Counted from the stretch's first letter, positions 43,058 through 53,381 are shown. The stretch is DNA of 64,000 nt from Methylobacterium sp. NEAU K (GCF_030700285.1 NZ_JAUYZJ010000001.1:124001-188000), one strand, 5' to 3'. Notes: a model not told the origin generated them from the letters alone. Program-made: numbers and translations.

Positions 43058-44146
43058 ATGAACTTTCAGGGACAGCACCGGAGGCCGGCGGAACCGGTCG
43101 AACCGGTCCAGCACGACGCCGCCGTGGGCACCTCGCGGAAGAGTTGGCGCGGCCGCTATGCCTGGATCGGCACGGCCGCCAGCATCGTGCTGTTCGCGGT
43201 CTCGCTCGGCGTGCTGTGGAAGCTCATCCAGAGCGTGAGCTGGGCGGAGGTGCGCGCGGCGATCGCTGCGGCCACGGCCGAGCAGCTCGGCCTCGCGTTC
43301 CTGTTCGTCGGCATCAGCTACCTCTTCCTCACAGGCTACGATGCGCTGGCCCTGCGCCAGCTTCGGATCAAGGTGCCCTACCGCATCACCGCGCTCGCCT
43401 CGTTCACGAGCTATGCGGTGAGCTTCACCCTCGGCTTCCCGCTGCTGACCGCCGGCACGATCCGATACTGGATCTACGCCCGGCAGGGCCTCTCCGCGGC
43501 CAAGATCGCCGCGCTCACCGTCATCGCCGGCTTCACCTTCTGGCTCGGCATGGGCGTGGTGCTGGGCCTCAGCCTGATCATCGAGGCGGGTCAGCTCGCC
43601 GGGCTCGCCTTCACGTCGATCCGGATCAACCAGGGCATCGGCCTCGCGGCACTCGGACTTGTCCTGGGCTATCTCGCCTGGGTCTCGGCCAAGAAGCGCA
43701 GCATCACCGTCAAGCACTGGCGCCTGGAACTGCCCGGCGCTTCGGTCTCGATCGGCCAGATGATCGTCGGGATCGGGGACGTCTGCGCCGCCGCCGCCGT
43801 GCTCTACGTCCTGCTGCCGCAGGAGCTGACGCTGGGCTTCACGACCTTCCTGGCGATCTACGTGCTGGCCGCCATGCTGGGCATCGCGTCGAACGCTCCC
43901 GGCGGGATCGGGGTGTTCGAGGCCACCGTGCTCCTCGCCCTGTCGAGCCTACCGCGCAACGAGGTCCTGACTTCGCTGCTCCTGTTCCGGGGCTGCTACT
44001 ACGTGGTGCCGTTCGTGGTCGCCCTGGCGATGCTCGGCCTCTACGAGATCGTGAAGCGCGCCGGCGGGACGCGGGACCCGGGACCTCCGGAGGGCACGGC
44101 CGGTCCGTCCGGGCGGTCGTGGTCCGATGATTCCGGATCCCGGTAA
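43058..44146 (+). CDS. YbhN/lysylphosphatidylglycerol-synthase-type membrane protein
   Basis: 362 residues with about eight membrane helices and no synthase domain: WIGTAASIVLFAVSLGVLWK, FLFVGISYLFLTGYDALALR, and the family block GIASNAPGGIGVFEATVLLA. The family (UPF0104) includes flippase-like and hopanoid-transport proteins. It follows the ino1 cluster after a 162-base gap on the same strand and could export its product, but a separate role with the kinase it overlaps is equally possible. Confidence 0.85.
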   Translation: MNFQGQHRRPAEPVEPVQHDAAVGTSRKSWRGRYAWIGTAASIVLFAVSLGVLWKLIQSVSWAEVRAAIAAATAEQLGLAFLFVGISYLFLTGYDALALRQLRIKVPYRITALASFTSYAVSFTLGFPLLTAGTIRYWIYARQGLSAAKIAALTVIAGFTFWLGMGVVLGLSLIIEAGQLAGLAFTSIRINQGIGLAALGLVLGYLAWVSAKKRSITVKHWRLELPGASVSIGQMIVGIGDVCAAAAVLYVLLPQELTLGFTTFLAIYVLAAMLGIASNAPGGIGVFEATVLLALSSLPRNEVLTSLLLFRGCYYVVPFVVALAMLGLYEIVKRAGGTRDPGPPEGTAGPSGRSWSDDSGSR

Positions 44147-45422
44147 TCCGTTCGGCACCCCTGCCATGCTCGAGCGCCCGCGCAGTTCCCCGGCCTGGAC
44201 GGGCGCGGCGATCGCCGCCGGTCTGCTGGGAATCGCCGTTGCGCTCGCCGGACGCCTCGACCTTCCGCTGATCCTCGCGGGCCTCGGCTCGGTCTGCCTC
44301 GGCGGCTGGCTCGGCGGGCGCGGGCAGGCAGCCCCGCCGCCGCGGCCGGCGACGACGGCCCAGCGCCACGCGGTCGCCGAGGCGCTGCTGGCCCATGTTC
44401 CCGATCCGGTGATCCTGGTGGACCGGCGCACGCTGGTGGTGGAGGCCAACCCGGCCGCCCGCGCCCTCCTGCCGGCCCTGCACCATGCCCGGCCCCTGTC
44501 CTTCGCGCTCCGCAGCCCGGAGGTCCTCGACGGCGTCGAGGCCGTCCTGAGTTCCGGCATGCCCCGCCGCGTCGCCCTCGCGACGCGGGTGCCGCTGGAG
44601 CGGACCTTCGAGGTGCAGATCGGCGCCCTGCCGATGCCCGACGGATCGGGGGTCAGCGCGGTGCTCTTCCTGCGCGATCTCACTTCGGCCCGGCGCCTCG
44701 AGGCGATGCGGGTCGACTTCGTGGCCAATGCGAGCCACGAGCTGCGCACGCCGCTCGCCACTCTGATCGGCTTCATCGAGACCCTGCAGGGTCCGGCCCG
44801 CGAGGATGGGCAGGCCCGCGAGCGCTTCCTGGAGATCATGCGCGTCCAGGCCCAGCGGATGACGCGGCTGATCGACGACCTGCTGTCGCTCTCGCGGATC
44901 GAGCTGCGGGAACACGTGGCGCCGACCGCCGTGGTCGATCTCGCAGCGCTCGCGCGCCAGATGGTCGACGCGCAGGGGCCCCCCGCCAAGGCAAGGGGCG
45001 CCACAGTGCAGTTCGAGCATGCGGATGGGTCATACCCCGTGGCCGGGGATGCCGACGAGCTGGCCCGCGTGATCGAGAACCTGATCGAGAATGCCGTGAA
45101 ATACGGCGGCGGTCATGTCGGTGTCGGCCTGGTCCGGGAGGACGACCCGCGGCTCGGTCGCCGGATCGTGCTGTCCGTGGCCGATGACGGACCGGGCATT
45201 CCGCCCGAACACATCCCGCGCCTGACCGAGCGCTTCTACCGGGTCGACGTCGCCTCGAGCCGCGCCCGCGGCGGCACCGGACTCGGCCTCGCCATCGTCA
45301 AGCACAGCCTCAACCGGCACCGCGGCCGTCTCGCCATCGAGAGCACGGTCGGCCGGGGGACGACCGTGCGGGTCAGTCTTCCGGAATACGGGCCTGCCGC
45401 CGATCAGGGCGGTCCGGCATAG
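44127..45422 (+). CDS. PhoR-like sensor histidine kinase
   Basis: 431 residues (start 44127 overlapping the previous gene by 20 bases, or ATG 44166). Two N-terminal hydrophobic stretches, a PAS-like region (PDPVILVDRRTLVVEANPAA), HisKA with FVANASHELRTPLATLIGFI, and the HATPase boxes NLIENAVKYG, VADDGPGIPPEHIPRLTERF and GGTGLGLAIVKH. The arrangement matches the phosphate-sensing PhoR, but no phoB or pst gene adjoins here. Regulation of neighbours is unproven. Confidence 0.85.
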   Translation: MIPDPGNPFGTPAMLERPRSSPAWTGAAIAAGLLGIAVALAGRLDLPLILAGLGSVCLGGWLGGRGQAAPPPRPATTAQRHAVAEALLAHVPDPVILVDRRTLVVEANPAARALLPALHHARPLSFALRSPEVLDGVEAVLSSGMPRRVALATRVPLERTFEVQIGALPMPDGSGVSAVLFLRDLTSARRLEAMRVDFVANASHELRTPLATLIGFIETLQGPAREDGQARERFLEIMRVQAQRMTRLIDDLLSLSRIELREHVAPTAVVDLAALARQMVDAQGPPAKARGATVQFEHADGSYPVAGDADELARVIENLIENAVKYGGGHVGVGLVREDDPRLGRRIVLSVADDGPGIPPEHIPRLTERFYRVDVASSRARGGTGLGLAIVKHSLNRHRGRLAIESTVGRGTTVRVSLPEYGPAADQGGPA

Positions 45423-46015
45423 GGGCCGATCCCGAGCCCGGTCTCAACCCGGGCGATCCAGGCGCGGATGGCCGGATAGGCGGCCACGTCGAAGCCGCCC
45501 TCATGGGCCATGCGGGTGTAGGCCACCAGCGCCACGTCGGCCAGCGTCAGCGCGTCACCGGTCAGGAATGCGGAGCGTTCGAGCGTCGCCTGCATCAGCC
45601 GAAGCGCGTCCACTCCGCGCTCGGCGAGCCTGGGATCGAGATCCTCCGGCGGCCGCTTGAGGTAATGGAGCTGGTAGCGGCGCACCGCGATGTAGGGCTC
45701 GTGGCTGTACTGCTCCCAGAACATCCATTGCAGCATGCGGGCGCGCCCGAACGGCGTCTCCGGGATGAGCGCCGAGCCTTCCGCCAGGTAGACGATGATG
45801 GCATTGGACTCCGACAGGGTCGTGCCATCCGGAAGGACGACGAACGGAACCCGGCCGGCCGGGTTCAGCGCCAGGAGCGCCGGGGTCCGCGTCCCACCGG
45901 CCGGGACGTCCACGTCGCGCCAGACCGAGGGGATGCCGAGATGGTCGGCCACCCATTTTACCTTCAGGCAGTTCCCGGAACCCGGATCGCCGTAAATCGT
46001 CAGCGGCGCGGTCAT
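45404..46015 (-). CDS. glutathione S-transferase family protein
   Basis: 203 residues of thioredoxin-like plus helical GST domain: MTAPLTIYGDPGSGNCLKVK, LNPAGRVPFVVLPDGTTLSE and SNAIIVYLAEGSA (glutathione-binding SNAI block), followed by LTGDALTLADVALVAYTRMA (N-capping box region). Cytosolic conjugation or peroxidase-like activity is expected; substrate unknown. It is convergent with the kinase gene and overlaps its last 19 bases. Confidence 0.9.
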   Translation of the reverse strand: MTAPLTIYGDPGSGNCLKVKWVADHLGIPSVWRDVDVPAGGTRTPALLALNPAGRVPFVVLPDGTTLSESNAIIVYLAEGSALIPETPFGRARMLQWMFWEQYSHEPYIAVRRYQLHYLKRPPEDLDPRLAERGVDALRLMQATLERSAFLTGDALTLADVALVAYTRMAHEGGFDVAAYPAIRAWIARVETGLGIGPYAGPP

Positions 46016-46350
46016 CCGCTCCCTCGTCTGCCTAGGGCAGGGCAACTCTGTCGGCCGGCTCGCGATTCGACAATGGCGGAGGCCCGGCCTCTGACGTCCG
46101 CCGCGTCAACCCCGGGGCCGTGGAGCGGAGCCCGGAATCCTAACCGATGACAGATCAACAGCTGGCTTGGGGCCTCTGACGAAATCCCGCTTCGCCCTCA
46201 CCCTCGGAGAGAGAACTCCCGGTGATCCTGAGTTTTGTGAGAGGCTCCTAATCGGCGGATCTGGATTTCGGGCCCGCTACGCGGGCCCGGAACGACGCCG
46301 CTGCGCGTTGTAACGCAACGAGACGTCGCATTCGCGCAAATCCAGAGCCC
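46016..46350. other. intergenic region with REP-like palindrome
   Basis: About 335 bases without a supportable gene between the GST and copA. It contains a perfect 9-bp inverted pair CGGGCCCGC / GCGGGCCCG with a three-base spacer (46269-46289), followed by a smaller CGTTG...CAACG hairpin (about 46307-46321). Confidence 0.6.
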
Positions 46351-46381
46351 TTGACCTTACCATGATGGGAAGCCCCATCTG
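46351..46381 (+). promoter_or_regulatory. CueR-type (MerR family) copper promoter of copA
   Basis: TTGACC (-35, 46351-46356), a 19-base spacer holding the imperfect dyad CTTACC...GGGAAG, and a weak -10 (CATCTG at 46376). The over-long spacer with an internal dyad is the hallmark of MerR-family promoters, and cueR is in the same operon. Confidence 0.65.
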
Positions 46382-46415
46382 GATAGGCATGGATGCTTCG
46401 ATCGGAACCGCCCCC

Positions 46416-48890
46416 ATGCCGGAAGCCGCCCCCCTCAGTTTTCCCGTCGACGGGATGTCCTGCGCGAGCTGCGTCGGCCGGGTCGAGCGCGCCCTCAAGG
46501 CGCTGCCCGGCGCCCGCGACGTCGCGGTGAACCTCGCCACCAACCGCGCGAGCCTCGTCCTCGATGCTGGCGCGAGCCCGGAGGACGTCGCGGTGGCGCT
46601 GGCGGAAGCCGGCTACCCGGTCCCGGAGACGCAGAGCCTGCTCGCCATCGAGGGGATGTCCTGCGCCTCCTGCGTCGGCCGCGTCGAGACGGCGCTCGCC
46701 GCTGTCCCGGGCGTGAGCGGTGCCAGCGTGAACTTCGCCACCGGGCGCGCTGCGATCCGCCATCCCGAGGGGCTCGTCGCGATCCCCGCCCTCGTCGCAG
46801 CTGTTGAGTCGGCGGGCTACGAGGTCCGGCCGCTCGACGATGCGGGGGTGGTCGATCCTCGCGCGCGTCAGGAGGCCGAGGGCCGCGCCCTGCGCCGCGA
46901 CCTGACCGCGGCCGCGCTGCTCTCCGCCCCCGTGGTGTTCCTCGACATGGGCGGCCACGTCCTGCCCGGCCTGCATGGCGGTGCGCTGACGGGTCTGGTC
47001 CAGGCTATCCTGGCGACCCTCGTCCTCGCTTGGCCCGGCCGGCGCTTCTTCCTGCGGGGCGTGCCGGGCCTGCTGCGTGGACATCCGGACATGAACGCCC
47101 TCGTCGCCCTCGGGGCCGGGGCCGCCTACCTCTACTCCCTGGTCTCTGTCTCGGCGCCCGGCCTTCTGCCTGCCGGCGCGGCGCATCTCTATTTCGAAGC
47201 GAGCGTGCTCATCGTCACGTTGATCCTCCTCGGGCGCACCCTCGAGGCCCGGGCCAAGGGCCGGACAGGACAGGCCATCGCCCGGCTCATGGATCTCGCG
47301 CCCAGGACCGCCCGGGTGGTCCGCGACGGCGTCGAGGCCGAGGTGCCGCTCGGCGCGCTCCGCGTCGGCGACCTGGTCCGGGTACGACCGGGGGAGCGGG
47401 TGGCCTCGGACGGACTCGTCGTCTCCGGCTTGAGCCACGTCGACGAGAGCATGGTCACCGGCGAGGCGGTACCGGTGCGCAAGGGGCCGGGCGACCGGAT
47501 GGTCGGCGGAACCCTCAACGGCCGCGGCAGCCTCGACCTGCGGGTCGATGCGGTCGGGAGCGCCACGGTCCTCGCGCAGATCGCCGCCATGGTGGAGCGG
47601 GCCCAGGGCGGCAAGCTGCCGATCCAGGCGCTGGTCGACCGCGTCACCGGACGCTTCGTGCCGGCGGTGATCGGGATCGCCCTGGCGACCTTCCTGGCCT
47701 GGCTGATCCTGGCTCCGGCTCCCGCTCTGGGGCCGGCGCTCGTCAACGCGGTGGCGGTGCTGATCATCGCTTGCCCCTGCGCCATGGGTCTCGCCACGCC
47801 CACCGCCATCATGGTCGGCACCGGCCGCGCGGCCACGCGCGGCATCCTGTTCCGCGACGGCGCGGCGCTGCAGCGCCTGCGCGACGTGCGGGTTGTCGCT
47901 CTCGACAAGACCGGGACGCTCACCGAGGGCCGCCCGCGCGTCACGGATTTCGTCGCGGGCACGGGCGTTGCGGAGGACGAGGCGCTCGCGCTCGCCGCCG
48001 GCCTGGAGAGCCGCTCCGAGCACCCGCTGGCCGGCGCCGTCGTGGAGGCCGCGCGCGCACGGGGCCTCGCATGGTCGGATCCGGAGAGCTTCGAGGCGGT
48101 CGAGGGCTTCGGCGTCTCCGGGCGCGTCGCGGGTCGCAGCGTTGCGCTCGGTGCGCCACGCTACCTGGACAGGCTCGGCATCCCGCGAGACCCGGTTCTC
48201 GCCGCCCGCGCCGAGGAGCTGGCCGGCACGCGCAAGAGCCCCGTCCATCTCGCCCTGGACGGTCGCCACGCGGCCGTGTTGGCGGTGGCCGATCCGGTTA
48301 AGGCCGGCGCCCGCGAGGCTGTGGCGGCCCTGAAGGCGAGCGGCCTCGTCGTGGCGATGGTGACGGGCGACGATCCCCGCACGGCGGCGGGCGTCGCGAA
48401 GGGCCTCGGCATCGACGAGGTCGCTGCCGGGATCCTGCCCGGCGGGAAGGTCGAGGCGGTCCAACGATTCCGGGCGGCGCACGGACCCGTGGCCTTCGTG
48501 GGCGACGGCATCAATGACGCGCCCGCGCTGGCCGAGGCCGATGTCGGGCTGGCCATCGGCACCGGCACCGATATCGCTGTGGACAGCGCCGACGTGGTCC
48601 TGATGTCGGGGGCGCCGGACGCGCTGGTCGAGGCGCTGGTTCTCTCCCGGGCCGTGATGGCCAATATCCGCCAGAACCTGTTCTGGGCCTTCGCCTACAA
48701 TGCGGCGTTGATCCCGGTGGCCGCCGGGGTGCTGGTGCCGTTCGGCGGGCCGGCCCTGTCGCCGGTGCTGGCCGCCGGTGCCATGGCGGTCTCGAGCGTC
48801 TTCGTTCTGGGCAACGCCTTGCGGTTGCGCCGGGCGGGCGGCCGGGCCGCACCCGTCGACGGGACCTTCCTGGCGCCGAGGGCCGCATGA
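46416..48890 (+). CDS. copA: Cu(+)-exporting P1B-type ATPase
   Basis: Pumps Cu+ (or Ag+) out of the cytoplasm. 824 residues from ATG 46416: two N-terminal HMA domains each with GMSCASC, eight membrane segments, the copper site CPC in [20 protein letters not shown], the phosphorylation site DKTGTLTEG, the HP signature SEHPLAGAV and [16 protein letters not shown]. The first in-frame ATG (46362) lies inside the CueR operator and the ATG at 46389 is close to the expected transcript start, so 46416 is preferred. cueR overlaps by four bases. Confidence 0.95.
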   Translation: MPEAAPLSFPVDGMSCASCVGRVERALKALPGARDVAVNLATNRASLVLDAGASPEDVAVALAEAGYPVPETQSLLAIEGMSCASCVGRVETALAAVPGVSGASVNFATGRAAIRHPEGLVAIPALVAAVESAGYEVRPLDDAGVVDPRARQEAEGRALRRDLTAAALLSAPVVFLDMGGHVLPGLHGGALTGLVQAILATLVLAWPGRRFFLRGVPGLLRGHPDMNALVALGAGAAYLYSLVSVSAPGLLPAGAAHLYFEASVLIVTLILLGRTLEARAKGRTGQAIARLMDLAPRTARVVRDGVEAEVPLGALRVGDLVRVRPGERVASDGLVVSGLSHVDESMVTGEAVPVRKGPGDRMVGGTLNGRGSLDLRVDAVGSATVLAQIAAMVERAQGGKLPIQALVDRVTGRFVPAVIGIALATFLAWLILAPAPALGPALVNAVAVLIIACPCAMGLATPTAIMVGTGRAATRGILFRDGAALQRLRDVRVVALDKTGTLTEGRPRVTDFVAGTGVAEDEALALAAGLESRSEHPLAGAVVEAARARGLAWSDPESFEAVEGFGVSGRVAGRSVALGAPRYLDRLGIPRDPVLAARAEELAGTRKSPVHLALDGRHAAVLAVADPVKAGAREAVAALKASGLVVAMVTGDDPRTAAGVAKGLGIDEVAAGILPGGKVEAVQRFRAAHGPVAFVGDGINDAPALAEADVGLAIGTGTDIAVDSADVVLMSGAPDALVEALVLSRAVMANIRQNLFWAFAYNAALIPVAAGVLVPFGGPALSPVLAAGAMAVSSVFVLGNALRLRRAGGRAAPVDGTFLAPRAA

Positions 48891-49378
48891 GCGCGGAGAC
48901 GGTCACGATCGGCGAGGCGGCGCGGCGCACCGGCGTCTCGGCCAAGATGATCCGCTGGTACGAGGCCACCGGCCTGCTGCCGCCGGCCGCCCGCTCCGAA
49001 GCCGGCTACCGCCACTATGATGAGGCTGACCTGCACACCCTGCGCTTCGTCCGCCGCGCCCGCGACCTCGGCTTCAGCGTCGAGGCCATCGCGGGCCTGC
49101 TGGCGCTCTGGCGCGACCGCGCCCGGCCGAGCGCCGGCGTGAAGGCGATCGCCCAGGAGCAGATCGTGGATCTCCGGCGTCGCATCGCCGAGATGGAGGA
49201 CATGGCCCGGACCCTGGAGCGCCTCGCCGAGAGCTGCTGCGGCGACGACCGGCCCGAATGCCCGATCCTGGACGATCTCGCCGCGAAGGACAGAGCGCCC
49301 GCGCCGCCGCGGCGATCCCCGGCATCGGCGGCGCTGGCGACCCACGCGGCGCATCAGCGCGACAAGCGCGGCCGTTGA
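48887..49378 (+). CDS. cueR: copper-responsive MerR-family regulator CueR
   Basis: 163 residues. N-terminal winged helix [20 protein letters not shown], a dimerisation helix, and the metal loop CCGDDRPEC with Cys117/118 and Cys125, giving the CueR spacing C-x7-C. An extra 35-residue C-terminal tail (Ala/Pro/Arg-rich) is longer than usual. It is coupled to copA (ATGA) and probably activates the 46351 promoter when Cu+ binds. Confidence 0.92.
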   Translation: MSAETVTIGEAARRTGVSAKMIRWYEATGLLPPAARSEAGYRHYDEADLHTLRFVRRARDLGFSVEAIAGLLALWRDRARPSAGVKAIAQEQIVDLRRRIAEMEDMARTLERLAESCCGDDRPECPILDDLAAKDRAPAPPRRSPASAALATHAAHQRDKRGR

Positions 49379-49442
49379 CGGCGCGTCTGGCCCCGGCTTT
49401 GCTGTCCCTGCCGAGACCTGAAGGCCACGAAAGCCCGGACCC

Positions 49443-50615
49443 ATGCCCGTCCTCGAACGGATCCGCGACTTCGCCGACACGATGACTGCGTGGCGGCACG
49501 ACCTACACGCTCATCCGGAGCTGCTCTACGATGTGGAACGGACGGCGGCCTTCGTCGCCGACCGACTCAGGGAGTTCGGTTGCGACGCGGTGGTGACCGG
49601 CATCGGCCGCACGGGCGTCGTGGGCGTGATCCGCGGCAACGGCACGTCGTCCAACCGTGCCATCGGCCTGCGCGCCGACATGGACGCACTGCCGATCCAA
49701 GAGGTGCGCGACCTGCCCTACCGCTCCACCGTTGCGGGCAAGATGCACGCCTGCGGCCACGACGGGCACACGACCATGCTGCTCGGGGCCGCCCGATACC
49801 TCGCCGAGACCCGGGACTTCGACGGCGCCGCAGTACTGATCTTCCAGCCCGCGGAGGAGGGCGGGGGCGGCGGCGAAGCGATGGTCGAGGACGGCCTGAT
49901 GGAGCGGTTCGGGATCGAATCGGTCTACGGGATGCACAACATCCCCGGCATGGCGGTCGGGACCTTCGCGATCCGGCCGGGCCCGATCATGGCCTCCACC
50001 GATCGCTTCACCCTCACCATCGAGGGCCGGGGCGGCCACGCCGCGCTGCCGCAGAACGCGGTCGACAGCGTGCTGGTGGCCAGCCACGTGATCATCGCCC
50101 TGCAGAGCATCGTGTCGCGCAACCTCGATCCACTGAAATCGGCCGTGGTCTCGGTCTGCACCCTCGAGGCCGGCGAGGCGTTCAACGTGCTGCCGCAGCG
50201 CGTGACCATGCGCGGCACCATGCGCACGCTCTCTCAGGATATGCGCACGCTGATCAAGACGCGCATCGCGACCCTCGTCGGGGAGATCGCCGGCGGCTTC
50301 GGCGCTAGCGGTGTGGTCGAGTTTGGCTCCAGCTACCCTGTCACCGAGAATCACCCCGCCGAGACGGATTTCATGGCCGACGTGGCCGAGGCGCTGGTCG
50401 GCGCGGAGAATGTCGATCGGACTGTGCCGCCGATGATGACCGCGGAGGATTTCTCCTACATGCTCGACCGCCGCCCCGGCGCCTACATGTTCATCGGCAA
50501 CGGCGACAGTGCCTCGCTCCACCACCCGCATTACGACTTCAATGACGCCGCTGCGCCATATGGGGCCTCGCTGTGGGCGCGTCTGATCGAGACGGCGCTG
50601 CCGCTGGGGGCTTGA
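49443..50615 (+). CDS. M20 family amidohydrolase (hippurate hydrolase-like)
   Basis: 390-residue metallopeptidase-family hydrolase that removes acyl groups from N-acyl-amino acids. Seen: WRHDLHAHPELLYDVERTAA, GLRADMDALPIQE, GKMHACGHDGHTTMLLGAAR (metal site HACGHDGH), LIFQPAEEGGGGGEAMVEDG and YGMHNIPGMAVG, the ordered blocks of M20D amidohydrolases. The substrate is not defined by sequence. The downstream transporter gene overlaps its stop. Confidence 0.92.
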   Translation: MPVLERIRDFADTMTAWRHDLHAHPELLYDVERTAAFVADRLREFGCDAVVTGIGRTGVVGVIRGNGTSSNRAIGLRADMDALPIQEVRDLPYRSTVAGKMHACGHDGHTTMLLGAARYLAETRDFDGAAVLIFQPAEEGGGGGEAMVEDGLMERFGIESVYGMHNIPGMAVGTFAIRPGPIMASTDRFTLTIEGRGGHAALPQNAVDSVLVASHVIIALQSIVSRNLDPLKSAVVSVCTLEAGEAFNVLPQRVTMRGTMRTLSQDMRTLIKTRIATLVGEIAGGFGASGVVEFGSSYPVTENHPAETDFMADVAEALVGAENVDRTVPPMMTAEDFSYMLDRRPGAYMFIGNGDSASLHHPHYDFNDAAAPYGASLWARLIETALPLGA

Positions 50616-51970
50616 GCGCGGACGGCTCGGGCCCCTGCCCGACCCTCGCCCAGGCCGTACCGGTCTGGTTGCGCGTGGCGGCCCTGTCGTTCGGAGGTCC
50701 GGCCGGCCAGATCGCCGTGATGCACCGCATCCTGGTGGACGAGCAGCGCTGGATCTCGGAGCGGCGCTTCCTGCACGGGCTCGGCTTCTGCACGCTGCTG
50801 CCCGGGCCGGAGGCGCAGCAGCTTGCGACCTATATCGGCTGGCTGATGCACGGTCCCGCGGGGGGCCTCGTTGCGGGCGGGCTGTTCGTGCTGCCGGGGC
50901 TTCTCGCTCTCATGGCCCTGAGCTGGCTCTACGTTCTGTACGGCACCATCGATGTGGTCGCCGGCCTGTTCTTCGGCCTCAAGGCGGCGGTGCTCGCCAT
51001 CGTGCTGCAGGCGCTCTGGCGTCTCGGAGGCCGGGCCCTGCGCAACCGGACGGACCGGATCATCGCGGCGGTCGCCTTCGTGGCGATCTTCGCGCTCGCG
51101 GTGCCGTTCCCCCTGGTCGTCGTCACCGCGGGTGTGCTGGGCTTCGCCCGCCGGCAGGGATCGGCACCCGCCGCGACCTCCGCGGAGTCGGAAGCGGGCG
51201 ACGAGGCCGGCTTCCTCATCGGCGAGGCGACGCTGGCTCGGGAGCGCGCCGGCGCCGCGGATTCGCTGCGCGCGGCCGCCCTCTGGCTGGCGATCTGGCT
51301 CCTGCCGGTGGCCGCGGTGCTGGCGCTGCCTGGGCCGCCTCCGGTCTTCGGGCAGGTGGCGTTGTTCTTCTCGAAGATGGCGGTCGTAACATTCGGGGGC
51401 GCCTACGCGGCGCTCGCCTACGTGGCGCAGCAGGCGGTCGAGCATTACGGCTGGCTGCGGCCGGGGGAAATGCTCGACGGCCTCGGCCTCGCCGAGACGA
51501 CCCCCGGGCCGCTGATCATGGTGCTCCAGTTCGTGGGCTTCCTGGCCGGCTACCGGGCGCCCGGGACCCTGCCGCCCCTGCTCGCGGGAACGCTCGCCGG
51601 GCTGCTCGCCACCTGGGTCACCTTCGCGCCCTGCTTCCTCTGGATCTTCGCAGGCGCGCCGCTGATCGGGCGCCTGCGCGGCAGCCGCCGGCTGGCGGGC
51701 GCGCTGTCGGCGATCACCGCCGCCGTGGCCGGGGTGATCCTGAACCTCGCAGTCTGGTTCGGCCTGCGGACGCTGTTCGCGCAGGTCGAAACGGTACCGC
51801 TCGGGCCGCTGCACCTCGACCTGCCGGTGCCCGCCAGCCTCGACATCGCCGCCCTGGCGCTGACGCTGCTGGCGATCCTGGCGGTCTTCCGGCTCGGCCT
51901 TGGAGTGCTTCCGACCCTCGCGCTCAGTGCGGGGGCGGGGATGCTGCTGCGGTTGGGCGGGCTCGCCTGA
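50612..51970 (+). CDS. chrA: chromate transporter (ChrA family)
   Basis: Membrane protein with the two-half ChrA structure: ALSFGGPAGQIAVMHRILVD ... FCTLLPGPEAQQLATYIGWL in the first half and VTFGGAYAALAYVAQQAVEH ... TTPGPLIMVLQFVGFLAGYR in the second, each with an FGG and a PGP motif. 452 residues if a TTG start overlapping the previous stop is used; a GTG at 50573 would overlap further. Chromate efflux is the known family activity, but the substrate here is untested. Confidence 0.88.
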   Translation: MSADGSGPCPTLAQAVPVWLRVAALSFGGPAGQIAVMHRILVDEQRWISERRFLHGLGFCTLLPGPEAQQLATYIGWLMHGPAGGLVAGGLFVLPGLLALMALSWLYVLYGTIDVVAGLFFGLKAAVLAIVLQALWRLGGRALRNRTDRIIAAVAFVAIFALAVPFPLVVVTAGVLGFARRQGSAPAATSAESEAGDEAGFLIGEATLARERAGAADSLRAAALWLAIWLLPVAAVLALPGPPPVFGQVALFFSKMAVVTFGGAYAALAYVAQQAVEHYGWLRPGEMLDGLGLAETTPGPLIMVLQFVGFLAGYRAPGTLPPLLAGTLAGLLATWVTFAPCFLWIFAGAPLIGRLRGSRRLAGALSAITAAVAGVILNLAVWFGLRTLFAQVETVPLGPLHLDLPVPASLDIAALALTLLAILAVFRLGLGVLPTLALSAGAGMLLRLGGLA

Positions 51971-51980
51971 GCCGGCGGAC

Positions 51981-53381
51981 TCAGCGCCCGTATCGGGCCT
52001 TGAGCAGCGCGTAGGTCAGCCGCGCGGTCTGGACCTCGCCGCCCTCCGGCCGGCCGGGCTTGGTGGACGGGTTCCAGCCGTAGAGGTCGAAATGACCGTG
52101 CGCCTTGGTCTTCGGGGCGAAGCGGCGCAGGAACAGGGCCGCGGTGATTGCCCCGGCGAACGGGCCGCCCGAGACGTTGTTGAGGTCGGCCACCTTGGAA
52201 TCGAGCAGGCTCGCGTAGGGGGCATGCAGGGGCATCCGCCAGACCGGGTCGATGGCCGTCCGCGCCGCCTCCGCGACGGACCCGGCCAGGGCGTCGTCCT
52301 CGGTGAAGAAGGCCGGCAGGTCCGGTCCGAGCGCCACCCGCGCGGCGCCCGTCAGCGTCGAGAAATCGAGGATCAGATCCGCGCCCTCCGCGTCGGCGAG
52401 CGTGAGCGCGTCGGCCAGGATCAGCCGGCCCTCGGCGTCGGTGTTGCCGATCTCCACGCTGAGCCCGGACCGGCTCCGCAGCACATCGCCGGGGCGAAAA
52501 GCGTTGCCCGAGACCGCGTTCTCCACAGCAGGTATCAGGACCCGCAGGCGCACGCGCAAAGAAGCGCCCATGATCATATCGGCGGCCGCCAGAGCCGCCG
52601 CGGCGCCGCCCATGTCCTTCTTCATCAGCAGCATTGCGGAGGACGGCTTGATGTCGAGCCCGCCGGTGTCGAAGGCGACGCCCTTGCCCACCAGGGTCAC
52701 CCGCGGCGCGTCCGCCGGACCCCAGGTCAGGTCGATCAGAAGGGGCGCCCGAGGCGAGGCGACCCCGACCGCGTGGATCAAGGGAAATTCCTGTGCCAAC
52801 TCATCGCCCTGCGTCACGTTGATCGCGGCGCCGTGGCGCTCGGCCAGCGTGCGGGCGGCGGCCTCGATTTCGGCGGGTCCGAGGTCGTTGGCTGGCGTGT
52901 TGATCAGGTCGCGGCCCATCGCCACCGCGGCGGCGATCCGCTCCACCTCGGCGGCGTCGATGCCGGCCGGGGCCGCCAGCCGGGCCTTCGTGCCTCCGGA
53001 GGATCGGTAGCGGCCGAAGCGGTAGCTTCCCATCAGCCAGGCCAGCGCCGCCTCGGCGGGCTCGGGCGTGTTCTCCAGGCGGAAAATCCCCTCCGGTAGC
53101 AGCCCTGGCAGCTTCCCGACGATCAGGCGATCGTAGGCGGGAGTCTCGGGATCGCCGAGGCTGAACAGCGCCCGGCCGAGGCTCCCGTCGGAAGCCGGTA
53201 GCAGCGTGAGGCTCCCCGCTTTCGGCTTGAAGCCGAGCGCGCGTGCGAAGCTGCGCTGGCCGGGCTCCAGGGCAGCTTCGATCCCGGCCCAGCTCCCGGT
53301 CGTGACCAGGGTGACCGGCACGGCCTGGGTGTCACCGGGCAGCAGGGCGGGCGTCGTCGCGGTGGCGTCGGCCTGGGGCAT
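51981..53381 (-). CDS. leucyl aminopeptidase family protein (M17)
   Basis: 466-residue cytoplasmic zinc/manganese aminopeptidase. Active-site blocks: LVGKGVAFDTGGLDIKPSSA (Lys, Asp ligands), MLLMKKDMGGAAAALAAADM and VEIGNTDAEGRLILADALTL (signature NTDAEGR). The N-terminal domain is the variable macro-like regulatory domain of the family. It is convergent with chrA at a ten-base gap; a TPR lipoprotein gene is divergent. Confidence 0.93.
   Translation of the reverse strand: MPQADATATTPALLPGDTQAVPVTLVTTGSWAGIEAALEPGQRSFARALGFKPKAGSLTLLPASDGSLGRALFSLGDPETPAYDRLIVGKLPGLLPEGIFRLENTPEPAEAALAWLMGSYRFGRYRSSGGTKARLAAPAGIDAAEVERIAAAVAMGRDLINTPANDLGPAEIEAAARTLAERHGAAINVTQGDELAQEFPLIHAVGVASPRAPLLIDLTWGPADAPRVTLVGKGVAFDTGGLDIKPSSAMLLMKKDMGGAAAALAAADMIMGASLRVRLRVLIPAVENAVSGNAFRPGDVLRSRSGLSVEIGNTDAEGRLILADALTLADAEGADLILDFSTLTGAARVALGPDLPAFFTEDDALAGSVAEAARTAIDPVWRMPLHAPYASLLDSKVADLNNVSGGPFAGAITAALFLRRFAPKTKAHGHFDLYGWNPSTKPGRPEGGEVQTARLTYALLKARYGR

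Noticed and set aside
46248..48482. 744-codon open frame on the minus strand across copA
   Set aside because: Antisense to a complete copper ATPase with all motifs; its translation is low-complexity Arg/Asp/Gly/His typical of GC-rich shadow frames.
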